Below are positions 1-10,590 of a DNA stretch of 27,580 bases, piece by piece. Position 1 is the stretch's first letter; the number at the start of each line of letters is the position of its first letter. The notes under the pieces were generated by a model. The model ran no database searches. It saw nothing but the letters and a program-made list of their open reading frames with translations, and had not been told where the DNA came from. The translations under genes were made by a program, and so were the position numbers. This DNA comes from Isoetes engelmannii (taxonomy: Eukaryota > Streptophyta > Lycopodiopsida > Isoetales > Isoetaceae): assembly GCA_011763485.2 (NCBI GenBank), contig JAANSK020075575.1:1-27580 (forward strand). Direction: 5' to 3'.

Positions 1-480
1 TGAACCGTAACCTCTTCACAGCTAGGTGCTGAGTACTGGTGCGGGCTTGTGCATACGTTGAACCTCCACCCACTGAAACCAGAAGACCCAAGCGCATCCA
101 TCAGGCCCAAGCACCAGGCGCCCAGGCGCTCAGGGAAGGCGACGCTCAGGGAAAGCGCTCAGGGAAGACCCTGAACAAAACAAAAGATCAACCTGCTATG
201 CTTACATGTTTAGGATGTTCCATTATATATCTAAAGATACCCCAGCCATGGATATATCATGTTAACCTTATTTCTCTGTCAAGCATGTTTATAGAGCATG
301 TTTATTGTAGTTACCTAACTAAAGAAATATAGCTTCTCGCGATAAAGTCATTCTTGTTATTTTTTCTACAGTTTTTATTGGCTTAGTAAAAGGTAAGTAA
401 AATAAAGGATTATATGTGCTACTTTACCAATTAAATATTTGCCAATGTAGTAATAAGAAATTAATATTGTAGGTCACGTA
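1..480. other. Non-coding flank, no gene seen
   Basis: No supported gene is visible. The first 170 bases are GC-richer and hold three copies of the 11-mer CGCTCAGGGAA at 127-137, 143-153 and 156-166. After about 190 the sequence becomes AT-rich. The 97-codon open frame at 39-332 shows no family features and is treated as chance. Confidence 0.6.
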
Positions 481-489
481 CAATTTTGT

Positions 490-700
490 TAGTCGAGGTG
501 CTATGCGCGCATAGCTTCATGATTTTTTTTTCTTTTTTTCACACATCATTTTTATAGTTGGGGTGCTATGTGTGCATAGCTTCATGATATTTTTTCAAGT
601 ACTACTTTTTATAGTCAAGGTGCTATGCACGCATAGCCTCGTGATATTTTTTCACGGACCATTTATATAGTAGATGTGCTATGCGCGCATAGCCTCATGA
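490..700. repeat. Four tandem units built on a 16-bp palindrome
   Basis: Four units start their core at 500, 565, 622 and 678, with spacings of 65, 57 and 56 bp. The core GCTATGCGCGCATAGC is a perfect palindrome in units 1 and 4. Units 2 and 3 differ only by C-to-T or G-to-A changes inside the CG steps, as expected from deamination of methylated CpG. Each core is followed by TTCATGATATTTTT or CCTCATGATATTTTT. The array lies about 0.6 kb upstream of the pogo-like transposase relic, so it could be a subterminal repeat cluster of that element, but no matching cluster was found on its far side. Confidence 0.85.
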
Positions 701-1224
701 TATTTTTCATATAGGGTCGAGTCGCCTCCTATCATGCCTGCCCCTGGAGGCATGGGGTAACCTCCCGTCTGGCCGGCTTACCATCGCCACCTATCATGGC
801 GAACACATCCCCCTCCCGGCCCATTGCGCCATTTGGGCTCCACGTGTGTTTCCAGTGGTCCTGCACCGGATATCCGCTGGTCGTTGCTGGTTAACTCCAG
901 TTGTTAGCCATATTGGCCGCTATTGTGTGATTGGTGTCCGACACTTTGTAGCAGTGCTCCACGCTCGGGTATGCGTAAGGACATCAGATCAGGCCAAATC
1001 GATTGCAGAATTGAATGCGGGTTGCTTGAATTCGCGCTCAATTTGGCACTCGATTACCATAACCGAATTCAAATACCCAGCTCTCGCTATGGCATCGATT
1101 AGGATAAAAGCCACTCTCAGTTTCAAATTAGCAAACTGCTCGAAAGCAAGCTGTGAAGAACACGACATAATCCATGGTTTCGGCCAGAAGGTGAGGGGAA
1201 CCAGATGGTGAACGAAGCATTGAT
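701..1224. other. GC-richer spacer before the transposase relic
   Basis: No recognisable gene. The 121-codon open frame at 846-1211 has no family resemblance. The stretch may be the leader or end region of the transposon that follows, but no terminal inverted repeat was identified. Confidence 0.4.
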
Positions 1225-3904
1225 GTGCCCTCTATGAGGAAGAGAGTCACTGCGCTCAGACGGAAGCGTCGTACTCCACGGAACAGTGTTGCCGCCACTG
1301 CAATGCCAAGGAGACCACCTAGACGAGGGCAATGCACCGAGGAATGTCGGACATACTTGACGAGATTAGTGAGTATGGCATATCTGTTAAGGAAGCATCT
1401 AGGAGGTCTAGAATCCCCGAATCCACCATAAGGGATTGGTTGTATGGTAGGATAACTCACAAGCAGTCATGTAATTCTCAAATTCTAACCAGTCTTCAAG
1501 AAAAGGAATTAGTGGTATGGGCACTAACTAGGGCAGAGTAGGGGATGGTGGTCACACTCTCGGCATTCAAAGAGAAGGCTGCAGAAATGGCACGGAAAGG
1601 GGGTAATTGTAACTTATCTGGGGTTCCTGGTAGCAAATGGTGAAAACTCTGTAGACAAAGGCATCCTGAAGTCTCCCTTAGAACTGCAAAGACATTAGAT
1701 CTAGTCTGGGCCCGTGCAATTACACAAAAACTTAGAATCTATAACCAATTCAAGTTTCCAACCTTGAGGATATGGAATGCTGATGAAACTGGCATCCAGG
1801 TTGGGAAGGTAAAGGGGATGAAGATCATAGGCAGGAAAGGAGAAAGTAGGACCAGTGAGGTTGTCATGAACAACATGGAGTGGGTAACAATATAGGTGTG
1901 TGTTAATGCAGGAGGGTTTAGGATACCCAGTATATACATATTGAAGTGTGCATGAATGAGGCAAGATAACATTGTCAGATGTGAGGAGGAGGCAATCCAG
2001 GCTGTTCAACCCTCGGCATGGATGACTACAGAACTGTTCAAGTCCTTGTTTTCACATTTTGCTTCGAGGGTCCAGGGTGGAGTACCTCCAACAAAAACAC
2101 GTCTTGTAATATTGGATGGACACGGTAGCTATGTGGAGCTAGAAGTTATTCTAGAAGCTAAGCAGAAGGGCATCCACTTTGCCTTGTTGCCAGTACATAC
2201 ATCCCATAGGTTACAACCTTTAGATGTAGCATGCTTTGCTCCATTTAAATCCTCCTTCAAGAGGTTGAGGTCTGCCTAAATGGTTAGCAAGGGTAGGACA
2301 GAGCCAAAGAGAGAGGAGAGGATATAGCAGAGCTGATACTCGGTCAATTGAAAAAGGTCTAACACCTAAGAACATCAAGGCAAGTTTTAAGGCAACAGGT
2401 ATATGGCCTTTCAACACTAAGAAAGTAGGCCAGGTCAGGAAACCACTAGGTTTGGTAGGGTGTCCGTGGAGGAGCTTGCAGACATGCCTGAGACGGATGA
2501 AGAGAACAACTATGAGGTTGAGGAATTATAACAATTCAACATGGATGATATGCAACAGTTGTGGGAGGCATCATGTTGTCAAGCAGACCACTGATGGTCA
2601 CATAAGTGCACCTGATGATGAAGAGGTTGCAGCCAATGTTATGCATCCATCCTAGGCTGAAGTTCCAGAAGTTGGTAATCTACAGGACCATGATGATGTG
2701 TCATTTGAACATGTCCATGCATCTGTGCCATGTGTGCTGCCAGGTCCTTCCATGACAGAATCCCAAATAGGCATGCAACAACCTCAAGCCATGAAGGCCA
2801 CTCAGCCCAATGTGCAGCTTTCCCAGTCCATCAGGGCAAGGAAGAGGGGTTTTGCACTAGATCTGAGAGGCAGGGTGCACATCTCTAGTGATCGCTTCTG
2901 TCAGGTCCTAGCAGCTGAGAAGGCTAGGAGGTTGGAGGCCGAGAATTTAAGAAATGAGCAGGTTGCATACAGGAAAGCTGAGACTGCTAGAAGGAAACAG
3001 GAAAGGGCAGAGACTGCAAAAAGAGCCTAAAAGAATAGAGAGGATATAGAGAACAAGAAAAAAGCAGATGTTGCCTTTGAGGCAAGTACATCCAGGCTTA
3101 GGGCTTTCATGTACCCTAGAGGTGTGTCCAGGATTGCATCAATCTTCAGCTTCCAGAGAGGACTAAGTGAGGAGGTTGGGAGCAAGATATTGGAGGTTAG
3201 AAACAAGATGAGATTGAGGGAAGGGCTGAGCCCAATTCGGTCCCAGCTACTCAATTTAAGAGGCTGGACCATGAACATCTGCATTATTGTGCATTGACAA
3301 CCCCAAATGTGATTGATAACGTGGTTGCACTTGATAGTGATAAAGATGTTGAGGTTGTGTGTACATTGGAGGATAGTCACATTTGCTCGGGTGATGTTGG
3401 TGGCATTCAGGATGTTAGCATAGAAGGCTCCCACCCTCTGGTTAGACCTGTGGCAAACCCCATCAGCACAGTTAGGTCATTAATGAAGGCATGGGGCCTT
3501 GCCAAAGGAGAGAGAGACACAGACGCATGCTGATATTGCCCATGGACATTCCATAAGGTTGGATACACAAGGATGGGTCAATTATGCTACAGCAAACACT
3601 GGACCCCAACATGATCATGATCAGGCCATAGACAAGGCCAGAATAATTTGAGAAATGGTTGAGATAGCGGTAGACAAGAATTTAATTTCTAGGGCCAAGG
3701 GAATGGACATCGGCTTTGCAAAGACCTGGAGGGTAGACATGGCTCGTTGCACGTCGCCAACACCTAGGTTTGAGGAGAGCATGACATTTACTTCTGAGGT
3801 ATGTGTAGTATTCAGCCCTTTTGTGAGTGTTGCAGTGTAGTGTGCGCATACTAACCTTGATATTGCAGGCATCTGAAGATAGTGATGAAAGTATAGACAA
3901 CTGA
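1225..3904 (+). pseudogene. Pogo/Tigger-like (CENP-B type) transposase relic with spliced 3' exon
   Basis: This is a degraded DNA transposon gene of the Tc1/mariner superfamily, pogo/Tigger group; the enzyme would cut and move its own element in the nucleus. Fragments read in order: a psq-type helix-turn-helix at 1332-1450 (GISVKEASRRSRIPESTIRDW); a CENP-B-type second DNA-binding region at about 1485-1700; and a catalytic core with RIWNADETGIQVGK (first Asp, about 1771), LVILDGHGSY (second Asp, about 2104) and HTSHRLQPLDVACFAPFK (third Asp, about 2190-2250). A typical post-core motif, KATGIWPFN, follows near 2390. Then comes a long charged, coiled-coil-like tail (about 2860-3100) and an acidic C-terminus. 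A clean intron at 3799-3868 joins the last exon, which ends DESIDN-stop at 3904. In-frame stops occur at 1539, about 1640, about 1893 and 3028, and the frame changes in several places, including around 1330 and between 3297 and 3540. The family is secure; the element's ends are not found. Confidence 0.87.
3799..3868 (+). other. Intron near the 3' end of the transposase relic
   Basis: The donor is GAG|GTATGTG and the acceptor is GATATTGCAG|GC, with CTAAC, a good branch-point match, about 20 nt upstream of the acceptor. Removing these 70 bases joins an open frame ending TFTSE to ASEDSDESIDN and a stop. Size and signals fit a plant intron. Confidence 0.75.
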
Positions 3905-4445
3905 CCACAGAATTCTTTGCATAACCTACATGTAAACTAGACTGCTAATTGCAAAACTGATTAATGGTCGAACTTGTATTGACTAGGACAATTGAGTGTA
4001 ATTAAGTGATGGCTAACCCTACTACAACTTGATGTTTCAATTATATATCTAAACATGGTTGCTACTTCACTGACCAACTCAGTTTATTAGGTAGTGAGAT
4101 AACCTGACCATGCACATGTTCACTTTAGATTCACAACATACTTTACATTGGAATAGAAGAAGGAATAAAACACAAGAAGAGAAACATAAACCAAGTAATG
4201 ACGAAAGAGATTGTCTGGCATTATCCATTTGCTATTTTTCTCACAAGAAAAGCCCCGAGGGCTGATACAATAGGACGGCCCATAAGCCTATCAAAAAAAA
4301 AATTGGCACTCAGGCCATACCACAATGTGATCAGAAAATTAAGGGGAGGGGAGGGGGATATACCCACTATAGCCACATCGAAAGCAAAGGAAAAAATTTG
4401 AAGGGGGTTCGTCCAAGGATGGCCTTGCAAGAATCCGAGGGGCAG
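3905..4445. other. Non-coding spacer
   Basis: AT-rich sequence with no supported gene. Open frames at 4198-4401 (plus) and 4221-4430 (minus) mirror each other and show no family features. Confidence 0.5.
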
Positions 4446-4790
4446 TCAAGGCTCCATGGGGCTTTGGAATAACACATTGTCCCCTTCAGACATCACAATC
4501 TGGCAGCGGATCAAGTCGAAATTAGACCGGGCCGCTTCCACCTGAGATGCTATTTCGGGAGAGACCAGGGATGCATTAATCGCTATGGTCACCTCTGCTG
4601 GTGTCACCAAACAGTTGCGAACTGAAAATACGTTCGGAATAGTGGACGTAGTAGAGCTGCAAGGGCTAGGAGGGGCACTTGGACCAGTGCGAGAGCGTTT
4701 ATTGGGAGAAGGAATAACCCTCCTATCAGATCTGGCAGTGCCCCAGGTCGGCCTGCAACCTGGAAAGCTTGCTTTCCGTGGGTGCTCCAT
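4446..4790 (-). CDS. Unrecognised minus-strand ORF, 114 codons from ATG
   Basis: I do not recognise this protein. From the ATG at 4790 it opens with MEHPRKASFPGCRPTW, then has a basic Pro/Ser/Arg-rich stretch with a nuclear-localisation-like PNKRSR, a Ser/Thr/Pro segment, and a more ordinary C-terminal half ending VMSEGDNVLFQSPMEP. Upstream on the same strand, about 4882-5040, another open stretch ends in a good donor-like CAGAG|GTAAGC (intron side from 4881). A further Met-initiated stretch starts MDAVFEAYHAHRVPS near 5219, so a multi-part gene or relic is possible. The phases I could test across the 4799-4880 gap do not join cleanly. It could be a gene fragment, part of an unknown element, or chance. 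Confidence 0.3.
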   Translation of the reverse strand: MEHPRKASFPGCRPTWGTARSDRRVIPSPNKRSRTGPSAPPSPCSSTTSTIPNVFSVRNCLVTPAEVTIAINASLVSPEIASQVEAARSNFDLIRCQIVMSEGDNVLFQSPMEP

Positions 4791-5219
4791 GATCAAGGCT
4801 ATCAAAAACTCTATTCACGCAAAACATGCGGTCATAATAAAAACAAAATCCAGGAAGAAGACAAGGGCCAAGTGCGCTTACCTCTGGCACTTCGAATTGA
4901 TCGAAGATACTTCTGCTTTAGATAGAAGACAACAATGCCCATCAATTTCAAGGCTAAAGGGAATGATGGGTCTGATGCGGTCTGTGCCTTGGAGATTTCC
5001 AAGAATATCAGTCTTAAAGGCGGAATTAAAGAACTATAGCTGGGGCAAGGAATGTCTTAGTTGTTAGCAAAGGCATCGATTGAAGAATTGGAGGGGGTTC
5101 CTGAGGCTTAGGATGATATTTCAGTGGAGTTGGAGCCAACTAGGGCACATTACCATTGGCTAGGGGCATAGTAGAAGGCACCCTATGGGCATGGTAGGCT
5201 TCGAATACCGCGTCCATAG

Positions 5220-6080
5220 GTTAAGTATGGGGCCGCATTAATGCACCGCGCCCCATGCTTGTAGAGACTGCTCGACGTACAGTATTATGGAAGGGCGTGC
5301 CCGGGGCTCCTCCAGGCGCGTCAGCTGGCACACTTGGCGGGTTCGCGAGGCCACACCACTGGCGACAGATGGCTAAGCCAGGTCGCGGAGGGGGGTAGTG
5401 ACATAACGGTGGGGGACGTTAGACCCCATCCAGATGCAATGACCTCTATTTTCCAAACGTGGCCGAATTTCAATTTTTTTATTTTTTTTTTGCAATGTTG
5501 TTCTCCATAACATTAGGAATCCAAAAAGCCAGGCGACTGGCCGGCCAGGCCAAATCTCCGAGACTTAGGGCATTTTGCCCCTTAAGTGCGCGAAACATGG
5601 TGACCCGCCCGACCATATCGATTTTTTTCGTCGAAACTCTCTACCCATATCATAATGACTATTCATTAATTATTCTACATACGAGGATTCTAGTGGTGTT
5701 TCAATTTGTCGATTTCCTATACGTTCTTACTTCTTACAAAACTACTTTTTATTTTTAGACCCGATTTTGGTGCACCACAAGTAAAAAGACATTCATTTTT
5801 TAACACCTAGGACAAAAAAAAAATGGCACTCGAAATCTAAATTTGAGGTCCATTTTCTTTAGTGACCCCCCAAAAATGGCTGAATTTAAGGGTATATTAA
5901 GAAATCTTTGAAAGATTCTTTTTATTAGTGCAAATGCATGTCATTAGTGCGTTTTAACCTTTACCTTGTTATCTTGCCACTTAGAAAGTGGGTCCAAGTT
6001 AGTTATACTTAGCATACATGCCTAGCTAATTTGCATTTATGGTGGTTTAACTAACTTAACTAATCACTTGGTCCCACATA
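5220..6080. other. Intergenic stretch, GC-rich then AT-rich
   Basis: Positions 5220-5420 are GC-rich. From 5460 the sequence is AT-rich with long T and A runs. No gene is supported. Confidence 0.5.
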
Positions 6081-6290
6081 CTTAACATGTGGACGCAACA
6101 TGTTAAGTAACTAAGTTGCCTCCCCTAGGCCGAATATGTTATGTGTCTTACATAACATATTAAACACAATTGGGGATATTATAATGTTAGTACAACACCT
6201 CAATTGTCTAATGGTTGCCATGTGCCTTTGGGGATATTATATTATAAGTATAATACTCCTACTGCACCATGGTTGCCGCTTGAATCCCAC
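6081..6290. repeat. Two short palindromes and a 58-59-bp two-copy repeat
   Basis: CTTAACATGT at 6081-6090 pairs with ACATGTTAAG at 6098-6107. AATATGTTATGT at 6133-6144 pairs with ACATAACATATT at 6150-6161 across a 5-nt loop. Immediately after, TTGGGGATATTAT recurs at 6170 and 6229, and ATGGTTGCC recurs at 6211 and 6269, giving a degenerate repeat of 58-59 bp. Such clustering often marks a non-autonomous transposon, but no element ends were found. Confidence 0.65.
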
Positions 6291-6506
6291 CCTTGAACAT
6301 GTCACTAAGTGACATGTATCGTGATGTGGCAATATACTATACGTATTTCTAGCATATAATACACTGGAACGTCACATTCTCCCCACCTTGACTTGATGCT
6401 ATCCTCAGCATCACACGTCTCCCCACCTTCAATCCCGCATCAACCTTACGAGACATTTATTTAAAAATTAGAGTTTTAACAAAATTTAAGAAAGAAAGAG
6501 ACTATT

Positions 6507-6676
6507 TTAACGTCACACCACTAGCCAGCATCCAATTGGACATGTGACGACAAACCACCAGAGTTTTGAAGCCTGTGGGTTTTGAAGCCCACAATTTAGA
6601 GTGTGACTCTGGGCGGCTGCGAACTCGAGACCTCACATTGCTGAGACTAGTGTACTACCACTAGACCAACGGCCCA
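6507..6676 (-). repeat. tRNA-derived SINE-like repeat, copy 1
   Basis: On the minus strand the head reads GGTCTAGTGGTAGTACACTA, a tRNA-like A-box region, followed about 30 nt on by GGTCTCGAGTTCGC, a B-box-like block. The body then runs toward 6511 and ends at the shared block TTTTAACGTCA. The same order recurs at 18951-19125 and, shortened, at 25911-26000. RNA polymerase III would transcribe such an element. The family is not identified by name. Confidence 0.6.
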
Positions 6677-6681
6677 AGCGC

Positions 6682-6682
<1 letters not shown>

Positions 6683-6736
<54 letters not shown>
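6683..6736. repeat. GAAA microsatellite
   Basis: About thirteen uninterrupted GAAA units lie directly beside the 5' (head) side of the neighbouring minus-strand SINE-like repeat. A shorter GAAA-rich stretch lies at about 6489-6499 on its other side. Confidence 0.95.
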
Positions 6737-6791
6737 GAGATTAGGACGAATGTGGGAGAGATTACAAATGATACGAAAACAAGCTCCTACA

Positions 6792-6873
6792 CGTGGATGA
6801 TAGGATTCGAATCTATGCGAGCAAAGCCCACATGATTTCTAGTCATGCCCAATAACCACTCTGGCACATCCAC
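6792..6873 (-). tRNA. tRNA-Ser (anticodon AGA), possibly decaying
   Basis: The 82-nt minus-strand sequence folds as a class II tRNA. The acceptor stem GTGGATG/CATCCAC is perfect. The D arm has CCA/TGG around a GAGTGGTTAT loop, and the anticodon stem CATGA/TCATG encloses CTAGAAA, giving AGA (Ser). The variable arm GGGC-TTT-GCTC is long, and the T loop is TTCGAAT. A G discriminator, expected for Ser, follows the acceptor stem. There is no intron and no encoded CCA. A TTTT run about a dozen bases downstream could serve as a Pol III terminator. The one flaw is an A:C mismatch at the T-stem pair next to the loop, normally G53-C61, so it may be a young pseudogene. Confidence 0.82.
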
Positions 6874-6879
6874 GATTGT

Positions 6880-9300
6880 TTTAAGGCGATTGACTTCCAA
6901 TTAAGACAATGTTTATCAAGAGTTTTAACAAAATTTAAGGCTACTAAGATAAGCCTTATTACAATTACTAGTACTAGTAATGGGTGCCCGGTGTTGCCGA
7001 GCATAAGTACATTTTGAAGTAAGCAGTTGAAATTGTATCAATACTTTGCAAAAGATTTGAAGAAGCTTGAGTACGTAAGTTACATATCAATTTGATCCTT
7101 ATGTTCATCGAAACTATAACGGGTTGTTTTGTTCAAACATCATTGTCATAGATGGCTTTTTCAACCTAATGATGATGATACGAACCTATACTAATGTTTG
7201 TGACCAAGTGTTTCTATAGTCTAAGTTTGACCATTACATTAATGAATATACAACGTGTAAGTTTTTGGAATTCTACAAATACCTCCTATTTGTATATGCC
7301 ATACATAGGCATAGAAATCTGGCAAGCAACGTATTCTCTCTCTTCAATACACTCTATGCGACGGAGAACATGTGCATGCATTAACATAATCATACAAATA
7401 AAATTTAAGGTTTGGGAGAGATCTATTGCAACAAACAAAAATTGCAGTGTTAAAAAAAAGGAACCATAGGATCCAAGTTCACACCTAAACAACATTATGT
7501 ATTGGGTGCCCAACGATACATCTTGGAAAAGGCAATATCGTTATTTAATTTTATATAATTGAATTGAGTTTTTCGACCAATACTTTTCAGGCGATTGTTT
7601 GTTATGCACATGTTATTAGCGGCTAGTATTGTTTACCATTTGGAAGGCATGAAATCTCCATGCTTTTAAGATTGATATGGTGCCCATACAAAGATCTATT
7701 AGAGTACGGCTGCAACATAAATTATGGTGTTTCGTTGATATGCTACCTAGACAAAGATTAATTAGAGTATTTGTATCTCCTTAGTTGCAATGTGAATTGT
7801 GGTGTTTTGAGTCTTTGGAATACAAGTACATGAGTTGTTACCTACCTATGAGCGGTTGGAGATTAAAGTATGTATAAATATAAAGGAATGCCATTTATTC
7901 TCATGGCCAATAGCTTTAAGAAGTCAGTCCCATAATAAAGAAGTCGTCTATTTGAGTTTAAGTTTGTCAATGCGGCTACCACAACCATCACTGGTCACCT
8001 CCTAAGTGTTCAAACATAAGGGTCCCTTTGAGTGTATTCTATATCAAAAGAAATCTACAATAAAGGGGAAACTATGATGCGATGACAAAGTTAATTAATG
8101 ATCTAGCTAGATGCCTCAATGGCAAGCCTGAAAAAAAATCAACAGTGTGGCAATTCCCCGCTTTACTCATAAAACCTAAGGGGAAAAGAATTCAAAAGGA
8201 ACATCTAGTACCTGTTATTGAGGCACGCATCAATAAATACTACAATCTTTGTCTACTTCTATGTTCCTTATTCCTCCTCCAAAAACATTGCAAGTAGCTA
8301 GCACACACCATTGCTTGCAGTGAATCAAAGGAGTCGTACCACTGTTGCATCGTCAATAATAAAATAAAGATAGGTAAACAGAAGAAAATGTGTAAACATA
8401 ATAGCTTCTGGTCAACATTCTAGAAAACAAACATAGCAATGCTCAAACGTTGATTGATTTAACATCATGTTCTACGAATATGTACCCAACAAAAAATATA
8501 CAAGTAATCCCAGCACTAAATAGCTGGACACGACACTGTAGCAAAGTGGCATCCTTTTAATTGCGACTCATCTTTAAGTCGCACACAGGTCAATCACATG
8601 TGGAAAAAGGTCCATTATAAAGAGATTACGTTCCACTTCGAACTGGAGAAACCAAGGATGAAATATATAAGCAGACGTGGCAGGATGGATTGAACTTTCT
8701 AGATGCTTCTTGCAGAAGTAGATAAAAATGAAAAGCTCGTTTGATGTTTATGCAAGCTTTGTGAAAACGAAATAAGAAAACTTATCTCAAACATGCCAAA
8801 CCATTCTGGTCCAAAGACAGCATGATAAATCTGGAGCTTTTATGCATTACCTCACCCCTAGGATTTAAGAGGGAGTATGCCACCACACTGTGGAATGCAG
8901 GGTGCAGCATGTATATGCAATCCTCACAATTTCATCCACAAATGTCTTTGTTCATTTCTAAGCATTTTAGTAACTTCGTTTTCTAATTTGATTATTTTCC
9001 AGAGAATCCTTACTACAATTCATCTAGTCACATGACCAAAGTTTTTGTTTGGTCTATTTGGGTAATGCATAGTTTGTATAGTAGGGTAAACATGATTTGG
9101 ATTCATTTACCAAACACTAACCTACATCCTCTAGGTGGACTCTGTGGATAAACATTTTTGCAAACAGTCTTGAGAAGTCTCGAATGGTTGGTATCTACAT
9201 AGAGATACATTAGTTGGTAATAGACAAAATAAAAAAATAGTATTTGACATGGCAATTTTGCACTAACACACAAAAGTTCCAAGAGCATAGATATAAGACA
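6880..9300. other. Long AT-rich intergenic region
   Basis: No gene, RNA or transposon is recognised. Open frames at 7194-7469, 7286-7513 and 8082-8297 are short, mutually overlapping or featureless. Old unrecognisable repeats are likely but not demonstrable by eye. Confidence 0.5.
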
Positions 9301-9528
9301 TGTTCAAATGTGAGGAGAGATATAAGACATGTTCAAAGTTTGAGGTAGGAATTTGAAACAAATAGATGCATATATATAATTACGAAGGTCGCAAGATAGA
9401 AGCTCCAACTCCAAAATTGCTGATGAAATCTCTGCAAGACAAAAGGTCCATAAGTCAGATTCCTTCTTCCCGAGTGGTTGGTACACATAGATCTAGATAT
9501 ATGATTTAAATCAATTTCATGGCTTTAT

Positions 9529-9786
9529 TTATTGTTCTAGCTTGCAGGCTTTCCAGACATTGTTCATGGTTGAATCCACTTTCTTGCGATAATCATTGTC
9601 TTTATCAGCCCTTGCTCGGATTCTGCTCCTAATTGCCCTGTTAATAGGTGCTGCTCCTTCAACTCCTCCTGTGTTTACCTCTTCATCTTTTGCTTCCGTT
9701 TCGGATTCGGATTCTGAGGACTCAAAGCTCGATCCCGAGCTGGATGATTTGTGGGTGCCTCTTTTTCTTAGCCTTTTCCTTCCCCT
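9529..9786 (-). pseudogene. Unrecognised acidic/Ser-rich coding fragment, piece 3 of a minus-strand relic
   Basis: An 85-codon open stretch on the minus strand begins with a basic run (GRKRLRKRGTHKSS), then a strongly Ser/Glu/Asp-rich segment (ESSESESETEAKDEE), then an Arg/Lys-rich helix-like part (INRAIRSRIRARADKD) ending at 9529. Basic-acidic-basic composition suggests a nuclear or nucleic-acid-associated protein, but I recognise no family. A homopolymer G run at 9816-9824 lies just upstream in the coding direction. It runs the same way as the two pieces above it, so all three are probably one broken gene. Confidence 0.45.
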
Positions 9787-9849
9787 TTACAATCACTGCT
9801 GGTGGTGCTGGAGAAGGGGGGGGGTGGGGTGATGGCTGCTCCTGAAATG

Positions 9850-10060
9850 CATGTATGTCCTCTGCATTGGTATGCCCTAGTGGAAGAGTAACTCCTACTA
9901 TCAGTAGCTACCTTAGTTCCTGTATTACTTATCTCATCTGGGTCATTTCCTGTTCTGGAGTTTGCATTCCTGGCTCTAGAAATAGAACTTTAGGTTGCCA
10001 ATCCGCTCCCTGTGACTGTTTAGTCTGCATTATTTTTGCATGCCCTTGAGTCCTTGTTGC
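9850..10060 (-). other. Possible further coding remnant between the relic pieces
   Basis: One minus-strand frame reads plausible protein here (for example VLFLEPGMQTPEQEMTQM near 9920-9980) but it is interrupted. It may belong to the same relic as the neighbouring pieces. Evidence is weak. Confidence 0.25.
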
Positions 10061-10242
10061 ACACATTGCATTACACCACTTTATTATAAGCTTAGTTGTT
10101 GTTGCATTAGTTGTTTAATGATGAATTGCTATCAATAATAATATCAATGAAAAGTGTATAATGCGAGACAAAATCATTTAATACTTCACTTATATCCGAT
10201 ATATACATCATAATAAAAAGTTATTTAATACAGCAGTTTTGA

Positions 10243-10590
10243 TCACCGGAAGTCCGGATGATCCTCCAAGAATTTATTCACTTGGACCATTCCAACTGTT
10301 CGTCCCAAGTTTCTGAGGGTGTCTGTGGATGAACCTCCTCGCATAGCTCGTATCATGTCTTCAATTTTCTAGTCTGTTGTGAGGGCCGCCATTACTGCTA
10401 GTCTTCTTTGGCACAGGTGTGGAACATCAAAGTCAAAGATTGCCAAGGCCATGGAATGCTTTATCAAGATGATGTGCTCCATGTTGTCGACTATTTTGGC
10501 ATGCCTTCCGAAACCTGAGAGAGCTATGAGCATGTGCACCGCCTCTTCTCCTCTTGGGTTGAACGTTCGATGGAACACTATTACTCTCAT
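10243..10590 (-). pseudogene. Unrecognised coding fragment, piece 2 of a minus-strand relic
   Basis: From the ATG at 10590 the frame opens with MRVIVFHRTFNPRGEEAVHM, continues with a mixed helical-looking domain, is interrupted, and ends with VNKFLEDHPDFR before 10243. The composition is that of a real folded protein (balanced hydrophobic and charged residues, few low-complexity runs), and coding-like sequence continues upstream of this ATG. I know no matching family; a capsid or nucleocapsid origin cannot be excluded or supported. Confidence 0.5.

Noticed and set aside
490-700. CRISPR-like array
   Set aside because: Repeats are degenerate, the units contain no distinct spacers, and the context is eukaryotic.
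846-1211. 121-codon plus-strand ORF
   Set aside because: No domain, no continuity with the transposase frame, and odd composition.
3027-3434. 135-codon minus-strand ORF
   Set aside because: It is the antisense shadow of the transposase tail, which is supported by splice signals and frame continuity.
4585-5067. 160-codon plus-strand ORF
   Set aside because: It lies antisense to better minus-strand candidates and its second half has basic low-information composition. No family features were seen.
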